Assembly: GCA_003864495.1 (NCBI GenBank)
Contig: ML133454.1
Span: 2,203,149-2,267,148, forward strand
DNA length: 64,000 nt
Source: Nemopilema nomurai
Taxonomy: Eukaryota > Cnidaria > Scyphozoa > Rhizostomeae > Rhizostomatidae
Direction of reading: 5' to 3'
Numbering within the stretch: position 1 is the first letter of the stretch; every line of letters begins with the position of its first letter. The position numbers were made by a program, and so were the translations under genes. The notes beneath the pieces were generated by a model. The model saw nothing but the letters and a program-made list of their open reading frames with translations, was not told the origin of the DNA and made no database searches. Below, in pieces: positions 36,333 to 51,300 of the stretch.

Positions 36333-39300
36333 GTATTGCACGAATTTGATTCCTTCTGGTCTCGAAAACTGCTGCACACATAAATGAGCTCATAAATGCT
36401 CATTGTTATATAACCAAACCTATTAATAGTGAAGATGCTGACTTTACATTATGCTCTCTGAATTTGCTAGCGATATTTTAATAGTTCTATAAACATTTAA
36501 ACTGGGGTGCTTAACACATTTTGTTGGACGATTGACTGATGACCTTTAAAGTTTTTATGCTCTACCTTCAACCCTTGTGGCGATGATTTCTAATTTGTTC
36601 AAGTCATTGCCTAACCCATGTCATTGATACTGTCATTGATTCTGTCATTGTCATTGAATTCACTTCCATTAGAACTTCAACTGAATGCTTAACCCTATAT
36701 AAAGAATTTTTCTTAAGCTCTTTCTTCTATTTGCCCATGTATTTTTCGTAGTGGAGAAGGACAAAAGGACAAAAACGAGGAATTGAAGACAGCAGTGAAA
36801 GGTCTTGAGAACCAAATTAGAAAAGAGAAAGAATCAAAGGAGAGGCTACAGCGCGAATGTGCAGACCAATGGTCGCAAGTATCGAGGCTCAAAGCTGAGG
36901 TTAGACTCATTTAAGTTTCTCATTACCATGTATTTGTTTAGGTATTGGGAGAATATAACACCTATCCTTGGTATTAACATTCTTACAGACGCAAAAACAC
37001 TGCACACCTACAAACCTGATCTGGAGGAAGGTTTTGGATAAAATGTTAAGGAAGTCTTGTTGACAAAAATGTTTATAAGTATGGAAAATAAATGATCAAA
37101 AAATACATAGAACAATTAAAAATCATGTCAACTGTATGTAGCTGATGAGATTATACTTTGAAGATATATCAAAAAAGAATAATCAGGTTTGATCTGTCAA
37201 TGTGATGAAGGAGAGAAAGTCTATGAGGAAATGTTCATGTGTGTTTGTTTTATATTTAAATTGTTTGTTTGTTCATGTGCGTTTGTTTGGACAAATATTT
37301 TTTTAAAGTTTACAGCAGGGTCGAGCGATTTTCCAGTAGTTATATATTGTGTTGAAATGAGGAAGGTTGAGAGCATAAATTTTAGGTTTGGTGGAACGTC
37401 TACAACTTTTTGCAGCCCTGACCATTCTGACATGTAATTTTACGGACTGGTTCTGTTCCCTTCAGCCTTGGGGAACTGAAGGGGACTCAATGACAACGAA
37501 TGAAAGTAAGAAGTTGTAACAAAGGTGTTTTTCCGAACGACGCTTTTCGGGCATCATAGTAGAAGTAAATTACATTATATAAGCTGCACGTGTGACTGAT
37601 TCATGGCATTTTGTTTCTTTTAATAGATTATTATCTTGTTATCTCGTTTGTTTAGGTGAGCAGCCTAAGGGACAAGAAGGTCGTGTATGGCCTGAACAGT
37701 TGCCGGAATTCTTCTGACAGTTCCCGGGACAGCACGAGCAGCAGCCTGGGAACGCCGGGGGTCAGTGCTACGTTGTGTGACGATGACTTGTCAACGCAGT
37801 ACAACGGAGAGGACAAGAAGAAGATTGTTCAGGTAACGACCCCCCAGCGATTACGATCTTCTGCAGTAATATTCAATTGGAAACTTCAACTAGGAAGGTA
37901 GTTTCTCGCAATGCTTGGCACGATAAGTCGAAGAGAGTTTGTCATAATCGGTAATCCATTGGAGTTAGATTAGGCATGGGAAATAAACCCCATTTTATCG
38001 ACATCGATATATTCACATTCTTATAGTAGTTTCATTGAGCGAACAATTTTTACCACACAATATACAATTTTTGGATTTTTATTTTCAGCTTCAGTCGTGG
38101 GTACGAGGCTGGGCTGCCCGCAGAAGATTTACGCGCTTGGTCGAAATGTACATTTTGTCTCAAAACGGCGAAAAACTTATGGCACGAAATCGGGTAAGCT
38201 ATATTATTTAAAAGCCTTGATTCGTTTGCCATTCTATTGTCATGTCTTTGTCAAAGAATTACACATGACTTGAATAGTTAGTTCGTAAAAAAGACTGTAA
38301 ATGACATCCGCTCTTTGCGCTCAGTGTGCCTATCGATTCATTGCTGTGAATGAAAAAAGTGAATAATTTCTTATCCTGTATTATATTGTTTTTCAATTAT
38401 TATATGGTGTCTGATTTTTCAAAGAAAATTTGTTGGAAGAGGGAAATAACAGTTCAAACCCAGTATGACGTAATCAGAGTCTCCATTCTCCATGAATTGA
38501 TTTTGAGATACATGATTTGAGGGTGGATTTCGACAAAGTTTGTGTTAAAGGGCATGCTCAGGGTATGGCGATCCTTCTGGGCTACAAATCATCCCCTCAT
38601 GGATGTCTAACTTGCATGCAGGAACTTAATTCAATTTATCACAGTGCATCATAAGCCACTTGTACTGGATGCCAGCTTCAATACCAGCTTTGATGCCAGC
38701 TTTGATGCCAACTTCTATGCCAGCTTTGATGCCAGCTTTGATGCCTGAACTGGCACGAACAGAAGTCACTGCCGTGGCAATGGCGCTTTTAGTGTTTGCT
38801 GCAGTGGCTTTCGCCGGTGGCCTTTCGTAACGAGTGATTCACCTTGACTTCCATTGCAGATTATCTGGCAGTTTGTGATTTCAGAAGAGGATTATGTCCA
38901 GCAGCTTACGACACTCGTGACGATATTTCGAAAGCCACTGATGATGGCGGCCGATGCGAGGTACCCTGCCTGCGCAGTCGACGAAGTCAGGATCCTCTTC
39001 TCAAACAGGTATGCCCCCTGTGGAGGAGGGATGCTAAAATTGTCTTAGCAGAGAATATTGCCTCGTAAGGTCTCTTAGGCAGACTCAATGTCCTTGCGAG
39101 CATTTTCACCAAAGCATTGGTCTTGATTACTATTTGTGTATTAATGGAAAATCATCCCTGTGTTCATAAATGGCTCTTCAACTTTTTGGATTTTTTTTAA
39201 AGAATCAAGCTACGGGCAGTTTATCATACATTGTTGATTATTTAATGGTTATAGGAAAGATACATAAACAGGTTTCTGTTTTTGCGCTCATTTCATCGCT

Positions 39301-42300
39301 ATTTTAACGATGCTGGATGTAACGACATTGCTTTTGAAGTGGGATGGAAGGGCAGATGACATCAGCGCTACGAACGTTGACAAAATGCAATTTTTGAATC
39401 TGACAGCCATTTTGGTACAAGATGAGAGAAAAAGAAAAGTTTCATCGTTTGAAACTTCAACACGATTTCTCGTGAACAATAAATAATTTATTCAGCCTAT
39501 TTGAAAAAAGTTGACCCTAGACGTGTATCTAGAAGACGCCTATTTGTTCACGCTCTTATGTCAACAGTGATGTCATACTGATGCTGCACAAAATGTTTCT
39601 GGAAGGCGTCAAGCAACGCATGAAGTATTGGCCAAACATTAAGCTAGGTAAATATTATCCTCGCGAGTTCTATGGTTTTACAGCCCTTGAATATTTCAAG
39701 GCGAAATATTTTATCTGATAATGGTTCTACCCTAATTGGTTTTGTTTCTATTTATTGGTAAGCTTTTCAAATAATTGAGTGACTTGATAGTTAAAAATGA
39801 AAGTGGTTAAAGTATTACCCTTTAATCTTTTTAAGTACTGGAAAATGTTGTAAAAATGATGTAGGAGGTGCGGGGTTGCCTAAGAAATGTTTTGGCACGA
39901 ACATAAATATATTTATTCATATATTCTTTCCTTTCAAGAGAAAGACGTAACGAAGGACACTAAGCCCTTCCATTACAATCATCTGTATTATTCTGTTTAT
40001 TTCTCCACAGTTTCCAGTTACATACTGGGTTAATCTGTTGGATCTCAGTTCCTTCCTGCCGCTCACAGATGCAATGTTATTTCTGTTAACATTGAGGATT
40101 GTTTTCATACACCCATTTAAACAGGGATTCCTCATGTTGACACGTGTGGTGACACGTGACTTAGTTTTTAGCACCCCACTTTACGCCTCCTAAACAGACC
40201 TTTGCCAATGGCGGAAATGTAACTTCGTTCCCTCCTCCCCTTTCGCAGAAGATTTCCTGTCAGCGTTGGTCTCTTTGCTGCCAATTTACCACGAATACAT
40301 CAGGAATTATTGTGCTGCCCTGCAGGTTCGTTTTTCTTGCTTCTTTCATGTACGAAGCTTCAACCTTAGAAATGCGACCTTCGCTAACTCAAGTTTGTAT
40401 TTGTTGCCATATTCCATTTGCTTCTTTGGCGCATTATCATCTTTGTCCACAGGCGCTTTCATGCAACGTCCATTCCTGCAATACTCTTTTGGTAGATTGC
40501 TTCGATATTCAAGATTGCTTTGTACGTTGAAAGTTCATTCAAGATATTCAAGTCAAGATTGCTTGTTTTTTTTTATCTCGTATTGCATGTGTTGTGATTG
40601 CAAAATTTGTTTGTAGGTTCTTTCTCAGTGCAAACGCCGACCCGAATTCATGAAGCTCTTGAAGTGGTACGAGAGCAAGCCGGAGTGCAACGGTCAAACG
40701 ATCGAACAGTTCCTGCACTATCCCGTCGGACTGGTATGGATGTGTTCTTGACTGTTTACTTGCAGTGTTTCGTTTTACGATTAATAATCGGGTTATTATG
40801 GCCCTTCTTACTATTGATTTTGACCATTTACCCCCAAAATTAACTATCATATATGGGTATAATGCTGTTAAAGGTAAATTTCTCTGTCAATGGCTGTTTT
40901 ATCTTAGTATTATAGTTAAAACTTTCTTTATCTAGAGGAATTATTTTTAAATACGTTCATGTTTTCCTCTATATTTAGTTGATAAGAATGATTGTGATGT
41001 GATAAGAATGATTATTGATTGATGAACACTAAGGAAGAGCTGGAATTTTCTTTGAATTGCATCACGCAATAAGATATAACTAGTCAATGCATAAATATAG
41101 GACTATCTTTGTTTTCGGCATCTAGATCACAAAGAAAGCGAATTCATCACAAAAAAGCACAAATGCATCAAATTTGTAAAAAATACCAGTTTTTTAATCT
41201 TAGGCATTTTCGTGTTAACTGGAAATCGTACTTTGATCTTTCGCAAAAGCTTTGTGTGGTTTTGACATCATCAATGCGCCTGTTATTTTAGATGCCGCTG
41301 TACTCAAGAATCCTCGGCCAGGTTATTGACTCGACCCCAGATGACGACCCTTCCAGGGTAAAACTTCAAGAGTTGTTGGACAAAGTTGAGAGTCTACAAG
41401 GGGTAAGTCGCTACTCTATCGGCCGTTTTCATTTTTGTGCGGACCTTTTACTGAGAAACACTATCCCCATTTTTAGTTTACTTCATTTTCTGTGAAGAGG
41501 AGGGGTAGAAAATCTGCCTTTTACTTCAATTTCAACCAGGCTTGTCCGTCGTGGTTCTGTTCAGTTTTGATTTCTTTCCCATCGGCTTGACGTTGTGTCA
41601 CCTTGAAAATGGGGGGATATGGGTAATCAAGTGATATCTGTAACCTGGTGGTTGCCTTGAAATGCTAAGGCATGTTAGAAGCAACCTTCAGCTCTAGAGA
41701 AACAACTGAAGTTGTAGTCATGGCCATTCTTTCATTATTGATATTATTGCCAGAACTGTTTTAAAGCATTTTAAAAGGTAATTCAGTTTTTGCAGTGTAA
41801 TTTAAATTTCCTAAGAGAAGAAGAAATCACTCCGAGAATGCGCATGTTGAATAGGAGTAGATGTTACTGTCATTTTAATTCTTTAATTACATCAGCAAGT
41901 AATCAGGATCTTGGGCTAATCATCCAAACTGGCTAAATTATTCTTTGCATTTCTCGTCTTTCTCTGTTATGTCGCTTTTGCGGTTTGTTACTTGATTGAT
42001 TACCTCGCCTTGCCCCGTCGTGAATTTTCCCTCTAAGCTCTTTCTCTTTACCTGCTTATATAATAAAGCCCGTTACCTAGTCTCTTGCCTGAATATGAAC
42101 GAATAGCTTCACCAAAATGATTTGTCTCTTCCTTTCTTCAACAGACTTTGAATCAGCAAATGAGTGAATCAGAGAGAATAAAACACACGCTCGAGATAGA
42201 ACGGACAATTGATGGTGGTTGTGATGTGTTGCTGGACACCGACCAGAAGTTTATCAGAGAAGGTACAGTGAAGCTAACTCTGATTTCCGCTCTATTGCCC

Positions 42301-45300
42301 CTTGTGCGCAACGTTAAATATTACATGCTTGATGCCCAATAAGGTCAATGCTCTTCCCCTCAAGTTCACCCAACAACGAATATTTCCCCAGTGCTTATTT
42401 TTGGAAAGGACAGGTTGGGTGACAGTGTGCCAATTCTCAAGCAAATTGATTGTTATGGATGCATTCGCTTAAGTAAGGATTCGGTTTACAAATAATTAAG
42501 CAAAAATTCTGTTTAGAAAATAAAACTCCAGAACTGAAAATGCAACACTAATGAATTGAAGAAAATTTCTCTCAAAACTTCTTCGATCCTCTTAACTATT
42601 GTTCAATTCTCAAATGATGCAGTGCTTCGCAAAAGAGTAATATTGAATTCTGTCTTCAAGGAACGGGTGATACTGGCATGGCTTCCCATTTTTGTGGAGC
42701 AGAATAGTTTTAGAAAATTTATTAAGCCTGGTAGCGGCCTTTACTAAACCCCTTCATTCTCACATCTGGCCTTCCACTTTCAAATACAAATCGCCAGTCC
42801 TGGCCTTAGGTGCTTGGAAATGTCGTTTAATCGTGTCATAAAGTGTCCTTGAATGCTTCATAAATGCAATTAAATGCAATTATCTCTACAATATCATGCT
42901 ACTTACTCCAAAACTATTGAAACAATTACCTCTGACGTCATTTATATAAGAAATTTAAATCTTTAATAACTGTTTCAATCGGTCATCTGCTAATCTTGTT
43001 GCATTCACTGAACATCCTCTTCCTTTTGGCACCTTTTCCCCAACCACTGATGGCTATCCAGACCCTTTGGGAATTTGATGACATTTTGATGACACAATGA
43101 CGACATTTTGTATCCATTTGTTTATCCTTATGGCTTCAAATGATTAGCCTTTGGACAAAGATGACGTATCATTATGATTCTTTATTCTAGTATTTGTGGT
43201 CGCCTAGTTTCTCCTGTCAGCGGGTCGTGCGGTGACGTCACGAGTCACTATGAAGAGGGCATTACAAACGGTGACAATGTCCCTCTTCTGTTTGTGCTTC
43301 CGCCAAAAAGTGGCCCCTATGTGTTTCGCTTTTTCAACCCCCTGTCCAGAATGTGGTTTAAATCTTTGGATAAAGTCCTTTCGGTTAAGATATACATAAA
43401 TCTAAATGACAATAGTTCTGAAGCTATAGGAAGCGACAAGTTTCAATCAGCACACTTAGTGGTCTGTTTTTGTTAGCAACCTTTAAACGCGGAACTTGAG
43501 AAATTCGTAAGCTCGTATATATGGCCGGAAGACATGCATAAGAAGCTGTATTGTTATATAAACGAGAGGGCACATGAGTATTGTTGTAAAGATTGTGTTG
43601 GCTGGTTCCACTCGGATCTTACTGGTTGTACATTAGTCCCTAAAAGAACTTTTTTGTGAGGATTTTGGGAGGATTCTTTATCATTTGTGAGTTGCGTTGT
43701 AATCAAAGTGTCTGCTGGGAAGACCCACCACATCTTGTTGAAACTGTGTAAGTACGACAGACTGTTTTCAATTTTGTTTGTTGTGAATTTGAAAGTCATT
43801 ATCAGATGAAGCCATTTTTTAGCAAATTTGGAGCTAGCGTTTGAGGCGAACTGTGGCAAGATCATTTATCAAGTTATTGTGTCACGGGAAACTCGATAGG
43901 TTATCGATTGCTATGCAGGTCCTTCTTTGATAACGATACCAATCATAAATATGTTTTGTGTTTGGCTAATCTTCGTCCTCAGTGGTGTATAGCACATTTC
44001 CCTGATTCCTAAGGACCCCTTGAAGCTTTAGCCTCGCTGAAAACTCACCATACGTTGTAGTAAAGGCCTTGTAAGAATGGATCCACGATTATGTGAGGAA
44101 AGCCTGACTGGATTTCTTCCCGCTTTTTAACAATCAATGAAATGATGAAGGAACCACGCGTGTTTGATGTGGGGCTGTAACATCCCCAACCTTTCGAAAG
44201 TTGCTTTTAAATGAAGAAAACACGAGCCTTCTAGTGCTACCGAGTATTAAATACTTCACAGCAGTGGATCAGTGTTGTTTATTCAGCTAAATAGGGTTGG
44301 TATTGTTTGGGCTCTAGTGAAGCAGCCGAATGGCAAAGCGGTTTACAAGTGACAAACAAAGTCTCTTCTGACGTTGTCCACATGCGTCAATGCTTGCCCT
44401 TCTAGCCAACTTTTATTAATTGCCCGTTTGGTATAGCATATGTTTTCTTTTGCTCATCTTGGCCATTTCTAATGTATAATGTCTTTCTTTATAATTTTAT
44501 AATGTATAATGTCTTTCTTTATAATTTCTAATGTATAATGTCTTTCTTTATAATTTCTAATGTATAATGTCTTTCATTATAATTTCTTATGTATAATGTC
44601 TTTCTTTATAATTTTTAATGTATAATGTCTTTCTTTATAATTTCTTATGTATAATGTTTTTCTTTATAATTTCTAATGTACAATGTCTTTCTTTATAATT
44701 TCTAATGTATAATGTCTAATACCTTGTTTGTTCAATACCTTGGTTCGATGTGTCATTGTGCTCCTGCGCTGCAATATTACCTATTTCGTTCACTCCGCAG
44801 CACCAACGTCTATCTTGGCACATTTCTTGTTATTGCCCTCAATTATGTGTCACGAAGTTGTATGCAAATTCACTTGTCTGGGGTTTTAACAAAGCGGAAA
44901 TGGCGTTCACTTGTTTTTCTTGTTTAGATACAATTACCCGAGGACATGGCAGAACACGAGTACTCCCTTAAGGAGACAATCTTGCCCTTTCTCTAACTCT
45001 AACACACTTGATATGCTGATTGCCAAGGCAACTAAGCTGATTCACTGCTTTATCTTTCAGGCATTCTGCGGCACTTCGTTACCTCAAAGATAGGACTTGG
45101 CATACTCCGTGAAAAGACGAGGCATTGTTTCTTGTTTAGCCGCCATTTGATCATTACATCGCGAACTTCCGACGGCAATTTTAGGCTGGCCAAGGTAAGC
45201 CCTCTTGCTTTTCGACGAGAACAATTATGTAGATTCACGCAATTGAACCTCTATCAGTAGTCATAACCTAGTAAAGCCTTGAGTTTGGCAATGCAACAAA

Positions 45301-48300
45301 TTGTCCAAAGATTAGTCAGCCATATACCTTCAAGGCAGGCCCATTAGAAAAGCGATTGTTTTTGTAGGAAGACCAGGGTGGTGTTTACATGAAACAAAAA
45401 AACATAAGATATAAGCAAGAATACCCCTACTTAGAACAACCCCTGCTTCTTACTTCAAAGACTCCTTATGGTGCAATGCATCCACCTTACTCAAATATTC
45501 CCCTTTTAGCGCATTTTGTTTCAAATATGTGCTTTGTTGACTTAACAGAAAATGCTCTGAATTTTTTAGTGAAAACAAGCATACTGCTCATTATAAGTTG
45601 TGACGACAAAACTTTTTGATATTGTCATTAACGCCGTACAGAGCTCCAAATTTCACCCGCTCTCTGCAATTTAACGCCGAGGAACTGTTTCAATTTCTTA
45701 CACTTTTACGCTTCAACACTTCTCTTACACCGTACGCACACTCATCCCAACACGTACTTATGTAACAGCCGAAGGTAAGGTGCTTTCATACAGAGGTATT
45801 TTGTGCTGCTTCGTCGAATTTCATGAGGATTTCGGGCTCCTGTAGTTGCCGCATCATGTCATTTTGACCCACCGCTGGCCGGCCGATTGCCCGCGGAATG
45901 GCTTGCGGTTTCCAGACCGAAATTACGCACCTGAACTGTTTTCTGCGTGACGTCATCTTGTGATTCTTTTGCAGATCTGTGGAAAGATTCCTTTGAAGTA
46001 TACAACATTGATAGAGGAAGTGGATGACGAAAGTGAGTTGTTTATTTCTGCTTGAAATATTCAGTCATTTGTCAGTTTTCAAAGAAGCCCCCAAATAGTC
46101 TGTGCCGCATATTGTATTTTTATTTGTTGAAATTTTTTGGTAAAGAAAGAATTGCGTTTTAAAGAAATGATTTTTCGTTATTTCTTGCACTTTGGGATGC
46201 CATTTTGTGATGAAAATTTGCAATTAACTGATTGCAAGGTGATTTTTTAAGAAATCAACAGACAAGTTTCGAACATAGACAAAAAACGTAGTTTTTGGAA
46301 AAGGAAATTTTAGGATGTTTAGATATAAAGGCTTGAAACTTTAAGAGGCAGATTCTTTATCAACTTATCCAGTTTGTCTTTGTCCGTATTGACTGCTCTT
46401 GGGAGGCCCCCAATATTTGTAGCCATTTTGTGATGGGGTTCTTTTGATGGGGGAAATATAGCGTTACAGGCCACGGTACTCTTTGTAACTTCAGGTAGAG
46501 AAAAAAATTAGCTTGATACTCCTAAACAGGTTATTTAACCTCAGTCATAGCATGCGTCATTGCATATGAATTCTGTTTCAAAATGTAGCTAGGAGACAAG
46601 AAATGAATAGATCTTTGGGGCTTTGATGGCGAGAAATAGAACAGTTTACTAATGTGATAATTTGGTTTAGCACATGAATAATGATTCCACGGCAACCTAG
46701 CTGTTTCAGACGTAAACACAATCGAAAGATAATCCTCCTTTTTTATCTTTATCCAAGTAGGAAGTCTCGATGACAGTTTTTGCAAAGATAAGATGCTGAT
46801 AGTATCCATTAACTGTCATTTCCTCTTGGTTGATGGAATCCTTAACTAGTTCTTCTAAACAATTGCTTGCTCAAGACTTTACCGATAATGTTTATTTGAA
46901 AATTGTTCTAATTCGTCGTAATAAACCTTATTGACAGACTCAAACTAATAGTTTAGATATGGAAAGCACAGATGATTGTTAGCGAGGAATTCAAGCGTTC
47001 TAATTGCACTTCAGTTCAATGTTTTAAAAGTTAAGCTAATGATTGCTTCAGAGACAAATTCGCTGTGGGTCATCCGTAGGGCCTAATTCACAGTAGGCTA
47101 TTCCTGTCATAACAATAGGAAGTTTTGTTTACCTCATCATGTAAGTACTACAGTCTTCTAAAACTGACCACAAATTAACGGTATTTTCGACCTCGGGACC
47201 AGATTGGTGTCAGCATGTCCCATGTTTATCTATTGTGGGGGAGGTCTGTGCCCACCAACATCAACTGGGCGTTGTAGCGTGGTGAATCTTGTATAAACCT
47301 ATTGTCAGCCTCCATCAAAGCCTTAAATACTGCCAATAGCTTATCATTGATCAAAGGGAATTGTTGCCATATTGATTCTTTTCTCTTGAGCAAGATCCCT
47401 GGTAGACGACGCTCGTAATTTGTCGACAACATCGCTGAAATTTTTTTAAGTTGGTGATATATAACCAGTATTTTTACTCCAGTACGCGTAATTGGTATCA
47501 ATGTTTTCTTACCTGCAAGGTGTGCCAAAAAGCAGCAGGGACTTGGCGTTCACGTTGCTGATCCATAGCAAAATAGAATGTTTCTTTGTGACACTTATGG
47601 CCGCGCGACCCACTGACAAGGCTATATGGACATCAGACATAAGTCAGGTGAGCTCATTAGCGTCCGCGCGGCTTTTTATTAGTCTCAAGGGTCGGTTTCG
47701 CTTTCTATGGCCCAAATATTTCAGAGGTTATCACCTGTGTTCCACGATTGAGGAGTTGCCTTTTGCCCTTGAGCAAAGCCAGTTGGAGTCGTTGAAAATT
47801 CAAATGGAAAGCAATGGAAGAAGCAGGCGCCTTCTACGTTACTCCAACGTCTGTACAATTTTTCAGAGTTGTCAAATTGCATTGATTAGACATTTTGACA
47901 GGCGCATTTGATCATGTCATCTATACCCTTTGACTGATAGTCTACATCTCTCCGCAGTGCATCTATAACATGACGCTAGAAGATTCCGAGGATTATTATT
48001 ATGATTACGAAAATCAGGAGAAGAAGGAGGAAGAAGTACCAGTGCAACCTGCCGATGACAACAGCTCCGCCGTCGTTGCTCCGACTTCTTTGCTGCTGAG
48101 AACAGTGCCAATCAAGTAAGTATCGTTGCAGTAAATACAACTTCAACAACAATGTAAATGCTTGTGATTTATGGAAGCGACGTAAGGTAAACAGGACTTA
48201 AGGTACCGTGCAGCCAAATCTTGGAAGCAGTCTTAATTGAACGATTTAATCAAGGGGAAATACGTTTATACCCCCTCTTTCCATGCCGACAGAATCATTA

Positions 48301-51300
48301 TTCGTTTAGATGATCTTTTTGTTTTACTCGACTGACAAATTAGTGATATCTTCTATTCTGTGATAATTTCTTAGATGAATTTTTGGTCAAGATTTTAATT
48401 CCATCGTTTCACACTGCTTTTGTTCAAATTTCATATAATTCAAGGACCTATTGCGTCACTCCTAAATATTTTGTTATTGATTTTGACCGGAAAATCCATC
48501 AGCACATTTTTCAGATTAATTCAAGAACTTCTTCATTCACTTGTATAATCGGTCTGTTTGCTATATTTAATGCTACCACTTCAAATATAGATTTTGAATA
48601 AAGGATATCTTTTCTCCTATTTGGCATTTGCCTTTTCGAAGCAATTGGACTTGTGTAATTTACTGACATCGATTGATTGTTGTAGAGACGATCCCAGACT
48701 TGTAACGGATGCTGATGACATCAAATACGCTGAAAGACTCGAATCGAACAGTTTGCCTCAGGTAAAGCCCAAAAGGCTCTTTGAGAAACAACAGACAAGG
48801 CGTCTTTCATTAACCGAATTGTCTGGAATGGTTCTTTTTTTACCTAATCGGTCTGAACGAGTGTTTAATTTCACTTTTACTTGCTCGGTTGTTATGATCC
48901 TTCAAAATTTTCACTTTAATACTTGCCATTAGTAAGATGGAAATACAAAAGGATCTTTGGTTTTTAAGTAGTTTTAGCCTGTAGCGATGGAAAGGCCAAG
49001 GGCAGAAAAGATGGTCTGTAATGAAGGAAAGACATTTAAATATTTAATTGAAGAGTAACACAATCGAAGTGTAGCAACAATGCATTTTGTTTTAGAGATG
49101 TTGCTGTTTTATTTTTACTTGTCACGATATTGCTGCAGTTGCTCGATTGCCTCTGTTTCTTTCCAGATTCTTTATGCCAGTTTGAACAGATTGCTGGAAC
49201 GGCTTGTGGATCCGAGATTGCCCGGTACTGATTTTATGGACACGTTCTTAGTCACGTACCGGTATTTCACTACTGGAAAAGTAGTTCTGCAGGCGCTTAT
49301 CAAGTTCTATCACCAACTGGAAGACGAGAGAACAGGCAAGCACAATCAGGTGCCTAATGGTAATGCCACTGAGGTGAACAATAACACGACAGAGAGGAAG
49401 AAAAGTATGTGAATATTGCTGTTGTATTTGCCGCATTGCATTGACCAATCGCCTAATCGACTTGGTATTTGTTTTCGGTTACTGGCTTTTGGGGCAAATG
49501 ATTTTAATACTAGATGATGCTCTATTAAGGACTTAATATTCGATTCGTAATTCTATTTTAGATGCATTGTAGCTTTTCTGTCATGGCTTCACTTGAGACA
49601 CATTTATAAGTCTTTTGCGTTAAAGTTATTTACAATAAGCAAAATTTAAGATTACAACGAAAAAAGGGTAGTTTTAGCAAGAAAAAGCCTCTTTCATTGG
49701 TTTCGTCAGAGGTCCTTGAATAAGTGTGTATTAGGGCTGTTTCAAGATTTGTCTATGAGGGAGAAAGCGAAGTGAGTTGTGCAAAGGTTGTGTTGGATAG
49801 TCCATTGCACATCTATTTCATTTCGGGTGCCCATCTTCTCTCCACTCTTTCACTTGCGCTTTTCTATCTCCTCTCATTTTGACTCGGGTCTCTTCACTAT
49901 GCACCTCTATTATCATCCACACTGATTCCATCATTTCTTGGCGTCTCGTCCCTAATCGTTTCTTATCATCTTTTATCGTCACTTATTGTCTTTCCTCGTG
50001 TATGATCTTCTTACTTCGTCCCCCGTCGTGCATGTCTTTGGCGCTTCTTGCCTCGTTTTGCCCCCTCTCACCTCTACTCATCTCAGCCTTAAATTCGATA
50101 TCATGAAGCAGTTGTGAATTGCGTTTGCTTTAACACAGGCTTGTTTTTTGCAGGCTTAGTACGAAGTTTCTCTTCTCCGGGGTCGAGAGACCGCACCTCA
50201 AGCATCCTGAGTACGTCATCAAGCGTTTCATCCTTCGACGATTATGACACGCTGTCGCCAATAACTGCTGATGACGTCATCAACTTCACAACATTGACAC
50301 GACGCCACAGTAAAGATCAATGGTGAGTTTAACCGTTTAACCGTAGCACGACCTTGCAGAGTCATGAAACGATATTGCAGAACTGTGGCCGGTTTTACAC
50401 CCGTTGGTCCATCAAGAGTTATGATCGTGTCATTAAGTCTTGAAATATGAACATGGATCGAGGGAACATGATTAGGCCAAAAAACTGTCTCTGTTTTGAT
50501 TTTCGTGTCCAGTGAAGGCCTATGTTACTTTTCAGGCGCGAAAATCCACTTTTAGCTGCCAATGGAGAGAACAGGCAGAGAAGCGTCTCCCAAGAGAGTG
50601 GATCGGTGAGTGACAAATCGGAGTATGAATACCAAGATCGCAGAAAAACGTCTCCAGCCTCATTCCACAACTTGGGTTATCAAGGAACATTGAACAGATT
50701 CTCGAACAAGCAAGGGGTGCTGGATAGACCAGTATCCGCAATGGAGCCACTGCAGGAAGCCGAGAGTTCCAAATCAGACAGCAACAAGGAGAACCTGAGC
50801 AGGGCGGCCAGTGAGCAGTCGGTTAATTCCGTGTGCTCAGACGAGGTATCAGACCGGCAGCTTGAGACACTGATGGAATGCTCCAACGAAGGCAGCCAAG
50901 CCGGCAGTTACCGAGAGACCGCTTTGGACGACTTTGCCAATGAAGATGGCGAGCAGAACATGCAGCAGAACATGCAAAATGTCGTCATACATGAGCGCGG
51001 AGTGGATGCTGTCGAAAGCAGTCCAACTCACGAGCGAGGCATTGATGTGGAGCAGTCAAGCAAGCCAGTTATAAACCAGGCAAAGACCTTGCACTTGGAT
51101 TATAAGCAGAGATTGCTGGTCAACAAGCACTTGCAAGGGCACAGGCCTTCACTCCCTGCTATTCTGCCAACTGGCCCATACGATAAAGATATTAGCAAGT
51201 TCCTTGGCATATATGACACGCAAAACATCCATGCCTCGAGGAAGAAGGGAAAGAAGAATAAGAGAGAAAGCAAGATGACCCGATCGCCATCTACCTCCAG

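Noticed and set aside
43174..43476. 100-codon open frame in the large RasGRF intron
   Set aside because: No acceptor/donor pair joins it in phase to RasGRF, and the protein reads smoothly without it. The CRE-like TGACGTCA inside it is too short to call a regulatory site.
47226..47528. 100-codon minus-strand frame before the second PH exon 3
   Set aside because: It overlaps the sense exon edge and shows no recognisable domain.
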